From the NCBI GenBank assembly GCA_033764775.1, contig JANRIQ010000006.1, positions 1 to 64,000 on the forward strand: a stretch of 64,000 bases of DNA. The letters run 5' to 3'. The stretch is from JAWXCE01 sp033764775. GTDB lineage: Bacteria; Pseudomonadota; Alphaproteobacteria; Rhizobiales; Rhodomicrobiaceae. The notes under the pieces were generated by a model. It had not been told where the DNA came from. It saw only the letters and a program-made list of their open reading frames with translations, and did not search any database. Below are positions 1 through 8,913 of the stretch, one piece after another (positions within the stretch are counted from its first letter, which is position 1; the number at the start of each line of letters is the position of its first letter). The position numbers and the translations under genes are program-made.

Positions 1-3000
1 ACGGGCGCGCCCGGCGGCCCCGCCAAAGCCGGACGGATGCGGTCGGCGAAACTGCGCCCGTCGGCGTCGGCCGGAGGCCCCTCGTCGCCCGCCCGCGGCC
101 CTGGCCCGCCTGGGCTTGTCTCGATCAGCGGCCGCCAGCCATAAGGATCGTCCGGCCGCGGCGTCGGCGGAGGCGGCGTCGAGGGCAGCGGGACAAGCTC
201 ACGACGCTCCACGCCGCCGCGCACAGGGCCTGGCGGGGGCGGCCCCCGGCGATCGACGCGCGCGCCCGGCAAGGGCGGCGGCTCGGGCGGGGCGCCGTAG
301 AGGTTGAGGCGCTCCAGCCGCTCCACGTCGCGCTCCATTTTGCGAACCGCGAGAAACCGCTGATAGTCGTCCGCGTCGATCATCATCGGCGTGCGCGCCA
401 AGTCGGCGATCGGTCCGGCGAAGGTGACGCTGACGCTCGGCGTTTTTCGTCCGCGCCCACCGCCGAGGCGCCATTCGCTGTCGAACCGCAGCGACGAGAG
501 GTCGGCCTCGATCTGCGCCCGCATGGATTGCCCGCCCCCGGTGAACGACGCGCGTCGCACCAGCATGGCGCCGTTGCGTATGGTGAAGGGCGCGCGCAGC
601 TTTTTGTAGGCGAAGTCGTTTTGGCGGATAAGCTGCGCCAATGCTTTTTCGAGCGCGGGGCCTGTCGCGGCGGCCGCGGCCGGCGCCTCGGCCCCCGTCC
701 AGTCCAGCCCGGCGGGCGAGAACCGCCGCAACGCGCCGGCGCCGAAGCTGAGTTTGCCCTTGCCCGAGAGATTGGCGATGAGGCCGCGCGGACTGACGCC
801 TTGGCTCTGCACTCGCGCGTCCAGCGACACCGCGCCCGAAGCGCCGGGGCCGGCGGTGAGGAACAGCGCCTCCAGCCGGGCGTCGTCCAGCGCGACGCGC
901 CCGCTCAGCACATACCGGTCGCGCTCGGCCTTGAGCGCCCCTTGCGCGGCGAAGCGGCCGTTGAAGCTCTCGCCCTCGAGCTTCGTCACACGCAGGGAGC
1001 CGCCGCCGAGCGAGGCGGCCAACTGGGCGTTGCGCAGCGTCAGCCCTGCGCCGAGATCGAGGCTCCCCGCGCTCAGGGCCAGGTCGAAGCCTGGGCTGGC
1101 GAAAGCGGGCGCGGCGAACGGGCGCTCGGGCCATGGGCTGCCCTCGCCGCTGTCGTCGCGGGGTGGGCCGTTCAACGCCATGGCGAACAGCCTTGGCGCG
1201 GACGCGGTCTCGGCTGAAAGGGTCGCCGCGCCGGAGAAGCCCGCGGGCGTGAGCGTCACGGACGCAGATCCCTTCGCCGCCGCGCCGTCCGCCGTCACGG
1301 TCAGACCCAAAAGCTGATATGCGTCGCCGGTTTTTTGCAGCGCCGCGCTCAAGGAAACCGACTGCACCGGCGGCGCCGGGGCCTGCGAGACCAGCGCCCA
1401 CGCTGCGGCAGCCGCGTTTTGCGAGGCGGAGGCGCTGATGTCGCCCGCAAGCTCGAACGGAGTTTTCGAGATGTTGGCGCGGCCGGCGAAGGCGGCGGAG
1501 ATCGCGCTGGTTTTCAGGTCGAGCTTCACATCGACGCTCTCGTCGAGCGCGCCCGAGGCCGACAGGGACGCCGAGCCCGGCCCGCGCCCTGCGGCGGCGT
1601 CCAGACCGACCCCCGGCGAAATCTGGGCGAGAAGTTCACCGCCGTTGGCGTTCGACATCCACGCCTCCAGCGCCAGCGACCGCATGCTCCCGCCCTCACC
1701 CGTATTCACGCGCCCCTCGACGGAAAACGGGCTGGCGCCGGCCAGGCCGTCGAGCTTGTAGTCGAACGCGCCCGCCGAACCCCGCGCTTTCAGCACGCCG
1801 GCCGCCTTCATGGGCGCCAGGGCCGAGGCCCGTGCGGCGGCCTCCGTCGCGCCGTCCACGCCGAACGCAGAGGCGAGCGCGGCGACTGCCTCGGGCGTTT
1901 GCGCATCAAGCGAGGCTTTCATCTCACCGTCCGGCGCCGACGACAGGGCCGCCAGCTTGCCGCTCGCGACAAGCCGAAGGCCGTCGGCGGTAACAAATTG
2001 TAAGGTGGAGACGGAGAGCGTGTCGCGCGTGAGGGCAAAGTCGGCGGAGACGTTGCGCGCCTCCCGCTCGTCGAACTCGATCACCCCCGCCTTGAGGGAG
2101 ACGCTGGCGGTCGGCAATCCCCGGAGCCGCGCGAGCAACGTGGTGAGGGACGCCGCGCCGCCCACACTGACGGCTGGCTCCTTCGCCTCGCCGAGGAGGC
2201 CGCGCCATTCGAACGCCGGCGAAACGACGCCGCGCAGGTCGAGCCTGTCGCTGATGAGCGCCGCTGAGAAGCGCTCGCCCGGCGCGTACTCCACATCGCC
2301 GTTGAACGCCGAGCCGCCCAGTTCGCCCGCCGCCGACGACAGCCGCGTTCCGCCGGGGCCGTGGCTGAGGCGTCCGCGCAGCGCGAAATTCTTGGCGAGG
2401 GGCCCGCCCCGATCGCCGGCCCCCAACGCCCATTTGAGCAAGCGGGCGAAATTGGCCCCCGCCACCTCGCCATCGCCCTCGAAGCGGCGCGCGTCGCCCG
2501 CGCCGGAGAGGCGCCCGGACAGCCGCACCTCCGCTTCGCCAGGGACCGTCGCCTTCAGGGCGGCGAGAGCGACGGCGCCGTCTGCATATCGCGCGTCGAG
2601 GGAAATGTTGCGGATCTCGCCGTCGGTGAGCGCCAGTTCCGCGAGATTGAGGCGCAGCGCGGCCTCGCCATTCGGGCCGAGCCGGGCGCCGAGCGCATCC
2701 ACGGCGTTTTGCGCGGCGATCCATGCGTCTCCCGGCGCGACGCCGAGCAGCGCGGCGCTCGTCCAGTCGGCGTCTCCTTCGATCTCCAGCCGCGGGGCGG
2801 GGCCGAATGCGAGGGCGGCCGCGCCGGTGAGAGTTTGCGGCCGCGCATCGTCGGCGATGGAGATGGCGACGTCGGTCAGCCGCGCCTCCTTGAGCGACGC
2901 TTTGGCCTGAGCCTTGCCCTCAAGCGACAGCGGACGGGCCGGATCGCCGAGCGTCGCCTTCACGGTGGCGGCGCCCTGATATTCCGGGGCGGCGTCGAGG

Positions 3001-3686
3001 CTGGCGAGGGCGCCGTCCAACGCGACGCTCCACGGCCCAAACGCGGCCGACGCCTTGAGCGCATAGGCCCCGCCCGGACGTTTCGCGGCCGAAAAGCGGA
3101 TGTCCCGCGTTGCGCCCGCGAGCGCCGCCGAGCCGGTGAATTTGAAGGGGCCTTGCCGGCTGTCGGCGGCGAACTCGCCGTTCACCGCGCCGATGCGGAC
3201 GGGCGCGGGGACGCCCGGGCCTGCGATCTCAAGGGCGCCGTCCTCGATCGAGACCTTGTTCAGCGTAACCTCGCGCGGCGTGAAACCGCTCTCAACCGGG
3301 CCGAGATCAAGCCAATCGCCCCGCCCCCCCGCGTCGAACGAAACGCGCAAAACCGGCTTGACCAGCGACACGCTCTCCGCCTCCACCGCGCCGGTGAGCA
3401 GCGCCGAAAGCGACAACATCATGTCGAAGGATTGCGCGTCCGCGAACGGCGCCTCGAAGCGGCCGCCGCTGTCGGCGATCGCCACATTCTCGAATTTGAG
3501 CCGCGGCGCGGGCAGGATGGTGAGGGCCACGCCGCCGCGCACCTTCACCTCGCGTCCGACGACCTTGCTGGCCTGCCTCTCGAACACGTCGCGGTAGTCG
3601 TTCCAGTCGATAACATACGGCGCGGCGAAGGCGCCCCCGAGCAGAAGGATGACCAGCGTCGCCAAGGTCGCGAGAAAGGCTCCCAT
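1..3686 (-). CDS. AsmA-family envelope protein, C-terminus cut by window edge
   Basis: The reading frame begins at the ATG complementary to 3684-3686 and stays open to base 1, giving at least 1228 codons; the end is outside the window. The N-terminus is one hydrophobic membrane segment (residues about 3-22) followed by the AsmA-type block: DWNDYRDVFERQASKVVGRE, then LPAPRLKFENVAIAD. The rest is the long beta-rich, low-complexity body usual for AsmA/TamB-like proteins, and the visible C-terminal part is Pro/Arg-rich. AsmA-family proteins are inner-membrane anchored, face the periplasm, and are linked to outer-membrane assembly and lipid transfer. Alphaproteobacterial members are commonly about 1200 residues, so little should be missing. 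Family call is firm; molecular role is not. Confidence 0.82.
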   Translation of the reverse strand, partial: MGAFLATLATLVILLLGGAFAAPYVIDWNDYRDVFERQASKVVGREVKVRGGVALTILPAPRLKFENVAIADSGGRFEAPFADAQSFDMMLSLSALLTGAVEAESVSLVKPVLRVSFDAGGRGDWLDLGPVESGFTPREVTLNKVSIEDGALEIAGPGVPAPVRIGAVNGEFAADSRQGPFKFTGSAALAGATRDIRFSAAKRPGGAYALKASAAFGPWSVALDGALASLDAAPEYQGAATVKATLGDPARPLSLEGKAQAKASLKEARLTDVAISIADDARPQTLTGAAALAFGPAPRLEIEGDADWTSAALLGVAPGDAWIAAQNAVDALGARLGPNGEAALRLNLAELALTDGEIRNISLDARYADGAVALAALKATVPGEAEVRLSGRLSGAGDARRFEGDGEVAGANFARLLKWALGAGDRGGPLAKNFALRGRLSHGPGGTRLSSAAGELGGSAFNGDVEYAPGERFSAALISDRLDLRGVVSPAFEWRGLLGEAKEPAVSVGGAASLTTLLARLRGLPTASVSLKAGVIEFDEREARNVSADFALTRDTLSVSTLQFVTADGLRLVASGKLAALSSAPDGEMKASLDAQTPEAVAALASAFGVDGATEAAARASALAPMKAAGVLKARGSAGAFDYKLDGLAGASPFSVEGRVNTGEGGSMRSLALEAWMSNANGGELLAQISPGVGLDAAAGRGPGSASLSASGALDESVDVKLDLKTSAISAAFAGRANISKTPFELAGDISASASQNAAAAAWALVSQAPAPPVQSVSLSAALQKTGDAYQLLGLTVTADGAAAKGSASVTLTPAGFSGAATLSAETASAPRLFAMALNGPPRDDSGEGSPWPERPFAAPAFASPGFDLALSAGSLDLGAGLTLRNAQLAASLGGGSLRVTKLEGESFNGRFAAQGALKAERDRYVLSGRVALDDARLEALFLTAGPGASGAVSLDARVQSQGVSPRGLIANLSGKGKLSFGAGALRRFSPAGLDWTGAEAPAAAAATGPALEKALAQLIRQNDFAYKKLRAPFTIRNGAMLVRRASFTGGGQSMRAQIEADLSSLRFDSEWRLGGGRGRKTPSVSVTFAGPIADLARTPMMIDADDYQRFLAVRKMERDVERLERLNLYGAPPEPPPLPGARVDRRGPPPPGPVRGGVERRELVPLPSTPPPPTPRPDDPYGWRPLIETSPGGPGPRAGDEGPPADADGRSFADRIRPALAGPPGAP

Positions 3687-3909
3687 TTGCGGCTCCCGTT
3701 GCGGCTGCGCTTTTCGCCGGGGCGTGCAAGCAGCGCGCCACGCCGCGCCCCGGCTCTCGCGCTAGGAATACATGACCCTGGCGCACCGCGCGCGCATTAA
3801 TATGGCGTGGCGTTAAATTCGCGGGGGACGCGGACTGCGCGGGTGGGGTTGGGCCGCGAGACGTCGCCGATGTGGACGCGCGGCGTGGGAAATTGCCCCG
3901 CCCGTTCCC

Positions 3910-6282
3910 ATGTTGTACTCATTGTCCATGACAGCGAGTCGGAACCACGCCTTGAGCCAGGCTACAGAGCCTCAACGCGCAGACGCGCAAGTTTTGCCGC
4001 TGTCTCAGCGCGCTGCGCCGCAGCCGCCCTATTTCACCGGCCTCAATCCGGAGCAGCGTGAGGCGGTCGAGACCCTCGACGGCCCGCTCCTCGTGCTCGC
4101 TGGCGCCGGCACGGGCAAGACGCGCGTGCTCACCGCCCGCATCGCGCACATCCTGGCCTCGCGCCGCGCGTGGCCCCGCGAAATCCTTTCGGTGACGTTC
4201 ACCAACAAGGCGGCGCGCGAGATGAAGGAGCGCGTCGGACACCTCGTCGGCGGCGCGGTGGAGGGGATGCCATGGCTCGGCACCTTCCACTCCATCAGCG
4301 CGCGGATCCTGCGCTACCACGCCGAACTTGTCGGTCTGCAATCCTCGTTCACCGTGCTCGACACGGACGATCAGTTGCGGCTCATGAAGCAGGTCATCGA
4401 GGCGGCGCGGCTCGATGTGAAGCGCTGGACGCCGCGGCACCTCGCGAGCCTCATCGACAGTTGGAAAAACCGCGGCCTGACGCCGGACAAGGTTCCCGCC
4501 GGCGAAGCCTTCGCCTTCGCCAACGGCAAGGGCGCCGAGCTTTACGCCGCCTACCAGCAGCGCCTGAAAGACTTGAACGCGGCGGACTTCGGCGATCTGC
4601 TGCTCGAAAACCTGCGCCTGTTCCTCGAAAACCCGGACGTGCTCAAAAGCTATCACGAGCGCTTCAAGTTCATGCTGGTCGACGAATATCAGGACACCAA
4701 CGTCGCGCAATATCTGTGGCTGCGGCTGCTCGCGCAAGGGTCGCATAACGTCTGCTGCGTGGGCGACGACGACCAGTCCATCTACGGCTGGCGCGGCGCG
4801 GAAGTAGACAACATCCTGCGCTTCGAGGCGGATTTCCCCGGCGCCAAAGTCATCCGGCTGGAGCGCAACTACCGCTCGACCGGGCACATCCTCGGCGCGG
4901 CAGCGGGCCTCATCGCGCACAACAAGGGCCGCCTCGGCAAGACGCTCCACGCCGACGGCGGGCCGGACGGCGAGCGCGTCGCCGTGCAGGGCTTCTGGGA
5001 CGACGAGCAGGAGGCGCGCGCGATCTCGGACGCCATGGAGGCGGCGCGGAGCAAAGGCGAGAGCCTGAATGGCATGGCGATCCTCGTCCGCGCATCCTTC
5101 CAAATGCGCGCCTTCGAAGATCGTTTCGTCAGCGTCGGCCTGCCCTATCGCGTGATCGGCGGCCCGCGCTTCTATGAGCGGCAGGAGATCAAGGACGCCA
5201 TCGCGTATCTCGACGTGACGGTCAACCCGGCGAACGACCTCAAATTCGAGCGCATCATCAACGTGCCGAAGCGCGGCCTTGGCGAGTCGACGCTGCAGAC
5301 GCTGCACGCCTACGCCCGCAGCGAGGGGACGCCGCTGTTCCACGCCGCCAAGGCGCTCGCCGCCAGCGATGAGCTGAAGCCCGCCGTGCGCAAGACGCTT
5401 TCCGGCCTCACGGACGCGTTCGGCGTTTGGCGGCGCTCGCTGGAAACGGTGAAGCACACGGAGTTGGCCGAGCGCATCCTCGACGAAAGCGGCTACACCG
5501 CCATGTGGCAGGCCGACAAATCCCCCCAGGCACCGTCGCGTCTCGAAAACTTGAAAGAACTCATCCGCTTCATGGGCGAGTTCGACACCCTGCCCGCGTT
5601 TTTGGAGCATGTCAGCCTTGTCATGGACGCCGACCAGAACTCCGACGGCGACCGGGTGAGCGTGATGACGCTGCACGCCGCCAAGGGGCTGGAGTTCGAC
5701 ACGGTGTTCCTGCCCGGCTGGGAGGAAGGACTGTTCCCGCACCAACGCTCGCTCGACGAGAACGGTCAGGAGGGGCTGGAGGAGGAGAGGCGTCTCGCCT
5801 ATGTCGGCGTCACGCGGGCGAGGCGGCGGCTGAAGATCACCTTCGCGCAGAACCGCCGCGTGCACGGGCTGTGGCAGACCAACGCGCCCTCACGTTTTGT
5901 GGACGAGCTGCCCGCCGCCCACGCCGAGGCGATCGCGGAGCCCATGGCTCATTCCGGCTACGGGCGGTTCGAGGAGGTGGCGCAGGCGGCGTTCACCGGC
6001 GGATATGAGAGCCCGGGCTGGAAACGCGCGCAGGCTTACGCGGCGCAATCCTACGCAGCGCAGGGGGCGGCGAAACCGGCGCGGCGCGCGCCTGTCGTCA
6101 TCGACGGCGAGTTGGTCGCCTCCAGCGCGGGCGACGCGTGCGGCTTCACGGTGGGCGAGCGCATCTTCCACGACAAGTTCGGCTATGGGCGCATCGCCGC
6201 CATCGAGGGCAACAAGCTGACCGTCGATTTTGAGAAGGCGGGGCAGAAGAAGGTCGTCGCCTCGTTCGTCTCCCGCGCATAA
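3910..6282 (+). CDS. uvrD: ATP-dependent DNA helicase, UvrD/PcrA/Rep type
   Basis: A 790-residue superfamily 1A helicase with every motif visible: Walker A AGAGTGKT (residues 64-71), VDEYQDTN (motif II), QSIYGWRGAE (III), NYRSTGHIL (IV), VMTLHAAKGLEF (V) and YVGVTRARR (VI). The C-terminus ends in a small Tudor-like fold (GERIFHDKFGYGRIAAIEGN), which in UvrD/PcrA contacts RNA polymerase. Such enzymes unwind DNA 3'-5' in nucleotide excision and mismatch repair and clear transcription or recombination blocks. Start is uncertain: ATG at 3910 or ATG at 3928, with a poorly conserved first 40 residues either way. Transcribed divergently from the AsmA-like gene across 223 bases. Confidence 0.93.
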   Translation: MLYSLSMTASRNHALSQATEPQRADAQVLPLSQRAAPQPPYFTGLNPEQREAVETLDGPLLVLAGAGTGKTRVLTARIAHILASRRAWPREILSVTFTNKAAREMKERVGHLVGGAVEGMPWLGTFHSISARILRYHAELVGLQSSFTVLDTDDQLRLMKQVIEAARLDVKRWTPRHLASLIDSWKNRGLTPDKVPAGEAFAFANGKGAELYAAYQQRLKDLNAADFGDLLLENLRLFLENPDVLKSYHERFKFMLVDEYQDTNVAQYLWLRLLAQGSHNVCCVGDDDQSIYGWRGAEVDNILRFEADFPGAKVIRLERNYRSTGHILGAAAGLIAHNKGRLGKTLHADGGPDGERVAVQGFWDDEQEARAISDAMEAARSKGESLNGMAILVRASFQMRAFEDRFVSVGLPYRVIGGPRFYERQEIKDAIAYLDVTVNPANDLKFERIINVPKRGLGESTLQTLHAYARSEGTPLFHAAKALAASDELKPAVRKTLSGLTDAFGVWRRSLETVKHTELAERILDESGYTAMWQADKSPQAPSRLENLKELIRFMGEFDTLPAFLEHVSLVMDADQNSDGDRVSVMTLHAAKGLEFDTVFLPGWEEGLFPHQRSLDENGQEGLEEERRLAYVGVTRARRRLKITFAQNRRVHGLWQTNAPSRFVDELPAAHAEAIAEPMAHSGYGRFEEVAQAAFTGGYESPGWKRAQAYAAQSYAAQGAAKPARRAPVVIDGELVASSAGDACGFTVGERIFHDKFGYGRIAAIEGNKLTVDFEKAGQKKVVASFVSRA

Positions 6283-6365
6283 GCCGCACCCCATTCCCCG
6301 GTTGATCTGGCGCGGAAAAACCGGCAATCAAGTTGCTGGGCCACGTTGCACAGGGACGCGCCGTC

Positions 6366-7685
6366 ATGGACACCATCGTCGAACATTCGCCGGCCGCCGC
6401 CGACATGGCGACGGAGACGAAGGAGCGGTTCATCCCCGTCGACCGCGACGAGATTCTCGAAAAGCTGCTCGATTGCGGCATCTGGCCCGACCATGAGACG
6501 AGCCGCGCCCGCACCGTGCTGACCATGATCGCCCGCCTGCGCCAGCAGGACAGCTGCCTCACCATGGACCGGATGAGCAGCCTCTACGATCCGTTCAACC
6601 CGGACGACGAGACAGTGAACACCGCCGCGCCCGACCAGGAGCGCCGCGCTGCGCAACTGGCGGAGTTGATCGGCGAGTTGCGCAAGCTGTTCGAGGGCGC
6701 CAACTACGCCTCGATCAACGAAAAGCAGCTTGAGAAAATCCTCGCCGAATCGTCGCCCGCAGGCGTGTCGGTGGATGTGGACTTGACCGATTTCGACTTC
6801 ACCCTGCTTTATTCTCGCGGCCAGACGACCGAGACGCGCGAACGGCGCGACTGGGACACGTTTTTCCTCAAGAAGGAGTTCGAGGTCGATCTGTATCGCC
6901 GCTTCGTCATGGCCATCAAGCTGAAGCCGGACGACGTGCGGCTGAAAGAGATCATGCAGAAGGAGGAGATCGGCCTGCAGAAGGCTGAGAAACGCCTAGC
7001 CCGCATGCGCGCCGACCTGCCCAAGGGCGCGACGGCCGACAAAATCTACATCAAGATGTTCAAATACATCCCGCGGCAAGACCTCGAGATGCTTTTTCCG
7101 AACACAAAGATCAAGCTGAAATATTGGGACAAGGTGCGGCTCTGGATCACCGCCGGCGGCACCACGCTGTTCGGCGTCGTCACCACCGTAGTCAAGATCG
7201 TGACCGCCGTCGCCCTCAGCCCCGTCTTCGTGTTCATGGCGTTTTTCGGCCTCGGCGGGGTGATCTTCCGCCAATTCATGAACCTGATGAACACGCGCAC
7301 CAAATACATGATGCAGCTTGCGCAGAACCTCTACTTCCACAACCTCGCCAACAACCAGAGCGTCATCGCGCTGCTGATCGACGAGGCCGAGGAGGAGAAC
7401 ATCAAGGAGGAGATGCTGCTCTACACCTCGCTGCTGAAAGGCTCGCAGACGCATGGGCAGTTGACGCGCGCCAAAGCCGACATCGAGCGCTTCCTAGAGC
7501 ATTACTGGGGCGTCAAGATCGATTTCGACGTGCACGACGCCCTCGACCGCCTGCGCGAGGACGGCCTCGTCACCGAGCATGGCGGCGGCTTGCTCAAGGT
7601 CATGCCGCTCGACGACGCGATCGTTTACCTGAAGGACCGCTGGGCCGCGAGCCTGAACGGTCTGCCCGCAAAGGCGGCCGCGTGA
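6366..7685 (+). CDS. DUF3754 (TMEM143-like) membrane protein
   Basis: About 439 residues from the ATG at 6366. The N-terminal half is soluble and charged. Near residues 255-305 there are two hydrophobic segments (TTLFGVVTTVVKIVTAVALS and a following FMAFFGLGGVIFR), then a helical region (RTKYMMQLAQNLYFHNLANN) and a C-terminal helical domain. This layout matches the DUF3754/TMEM143 family, whose function is unknown. The stop overlaps the GTG start of prmA in a GTGA quartet, so the two are probably translationally coupled. An upstream in-frame ATG at 6333 would add 11 unlikely residues. Confidence 0.7.
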   Translation: MDTIVEHSPAAADMATETKERFIPVDRDEILEKLLDCGIWPDHETSRARTVLTMIARLRQQDSCLTMDRMSSLYDPFNPDDETVNTAAPDQERRAAQLAELIGELRKLFEGANYASINEKQLEKILAESSPAGVSVDVDLTDFDFTLLYSRGQTTETRERRDWDTFFLKKEFEVDLYRRFVMAIKLKPDDVRLKEIMQKEEIGLQKAEKRLARMRADLPKGATADKIYIKMFKYIPRQDLEMLFPNTKIKLKYWDKVRLWITAGGTTLFGVVTTVVKIVTAVALSPVFVFMAFFGLGGVIFRQFMNLMNTRTKYMMQLAQNLYFHNLANNQSVIALLIDEAEEENIKEEMLLYTSLLKGSQTHGQLTRAKADIERFLEHYWGVKIDFDVHDALDRLREDGLVTEHGGGLLKVMPLDDAIVYLKDRWAASLNGLPAKAAA

Positions 7686-8545
7686 CGGTCAAACTCGTCT
7701 GCCAGACCGGCCGGACAGAAGGTGAGCGCATTGCGGCCGTGATCGCCGAGGCCGTGGACGGGGTCGGCGCGGTCACTCTGCTGGAGACGCGTGGCGGGTG
7801 GCGCATCGAGGCGTATTTCGAGACGCCGCCGGACATGGACGCGGTGCGCGCGGTGCTCTCCCCGCTCCCCGGCGCGGCTGATCTCGCCTTCGCCGTGGAG
7901 CCGATCCCGGAAGAGGACTGGGTGAGCATGGCTCAGCGCGGTCTGCCGCCCGTCGTAGCCGGCGATTTCGTGGTGTACGGCTCTCACGCCCGCGACGCGC
8001 GCCGCCGACGCCGCCACGGGATCGAGATCGAGGCGGGGCGCGCGTTCGGCACGGCGCACCATGGCACGACGCAAGGCTGCCTGCGCGCCATCAGCGATCT
8101 GGCGCGGGCCGGATTTGCGCCCCGATCGGCGCTTGACATGGGGACAGGTTCGGGCGTGCTGGCCATCGCCATAGCAAAATCCATGGGGACGAGCGTTTTG
8201 GCCGCCGACATCGACCCAGTGGCGGTCGCCGTGGCTTGCGCCAACGTCCGCATCAATGGCGTCGGCGCGCGCGTGAGGACGGTGCTCGCCTCGCGCATGG
8301 AACACGCCTCGATCGCGGCGGCCGGCCCGTTCGACCTGATCGCCGCGAACATTTTGGCGGGGCCGCTTGTCGAGCTTGCGCTCGGGATGCGCAAAGTGAC
8401 GCGCCCAGGCGGGGCCGTCATTCTCTCCGGCCTGCTAGAGCGGCAGGCGGCGGAGGTATGGGGCAAGTACCGCGCCGTGGGCTTCGATCTGCGCGGCGTG
8501 CGCTCGCTCGAAGGCTGGACGACGCTGGTTCTCGCCCGGCGCTAG
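7682..8545 (+). CDS. prmA: Ribosomal protein L11 methyltransferase
   Basis: A 287-residue class I SAM-dependent methyltransferase. The SAM-binding motif is LDMGTGSGVLAIAIAK, followed by the acidic loop LAADIDPVAV and the post-motif FDLIAANILAGPL typical of PrmA. The N-terminal ferredoxin-like substrate-recognition domain is present (VEPIPEEDWVSMAQRGLPPV). PrmA trimethylates several sites on ribosomal protein L11 and is non-essential in most bacteria. The start is a GTG inside the stop of the DUF3754 gene (4-base overlap). The 3' end overlaps by four bases with a small convergent gene. Confidence 0.92.
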   Translation: MTVKLVCQTGRTEGERIAAVIAEAVDGVGAVTLLETRGGWRIEAYFETPPDMDAVRAVLSPLPGAADLAFAVEPIPEEDWVSMAQRGLPPVVAGDFVVYGSHARDARRRRRHGIEIEAGRAFGTAHHGTTQGCLRAISDLARAGFAPRSALDMGTGSGVLAIAIAKSMGTSVLAADIDPVAVAVACANVRINGVGARVRTVLASRMEHASIAAAGPFDLIAANILAGPLVELALGMRKVTRPGGAVILSGLLERQAAEVWGKYRAVGFDLRGVRSLEGWTTLVLARR

Positions 8546-8766
8546 CGGCTCGCTGGGGCGAGCTTGCCGCGCAGCGCGGCGATGCGGCCGTCGTCATACC
8601 CATAGGCGCGAAGCTCGTCATCGCTGAACGACTTCAGAAACTGACGCGTTTCGGCGTCGGCTCGGGCGGCTTTGGCCTCGGCGAATGACGCCGCCCAGCG
8701 CTGCAAACCCCGACCGAGCCTGAGCGATCCACGAGCCGACGGAAGCGGAGCCGTTGCGATTGTCAT
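8542..8766 (-). CDS. Small DUF1127-like protein
   Basis: A 74-residue protein read from the ATG complementary to 8764-8766, chosen because a GGAG box lies six bases upstream; an ATG at 8778 is less well placed. The C-terminus (FSDDELRAYGYDDGRIAALR) resembles the arginine-rich, short DUF1127 proteins common in alphaproteobacteria, some of which affect RNA metabolism or phosphate and stress adaptation. Similarity is by motif only. It converges on prmA, overlapping its last four bases. Confidence 0.6.
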   Translation of the reverse strand: MTIATAPLPSARGSLRLGRGLQRWAASFAEAKAARADAETRQFLKSFSDDELRAYGYDDGRIAALRGKLAPASR

Positions 8767-8913
8767 GATCAACTCCATAGCAGTTGTTGCACCTGCTCAA
8801 AAATGAGACAAAACACAACGTTGCGGTAGGTCTGCGCGCGCGATGAAGTCATGCGTAAATGCATAGCTCTTTGCGCCTTGCTTTCCGTGTAGGCGGTGAT
8901 TTAACTATCGCTC

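Noticed and set aside
1335..3800. Long plus-strand open frames over the first 3.8 kb
   Set aside because: They are antisense to the AsmA-like gene, have Arg/Ala/Pro-rich composition without domains, and arise from GC-rich third positions.
3919..5865. 648-residue minus-strand open frame
   Set aside because: Antisense to uvrD, whose helicase motifs are complete; the opposite frame shows no recognisable domain.
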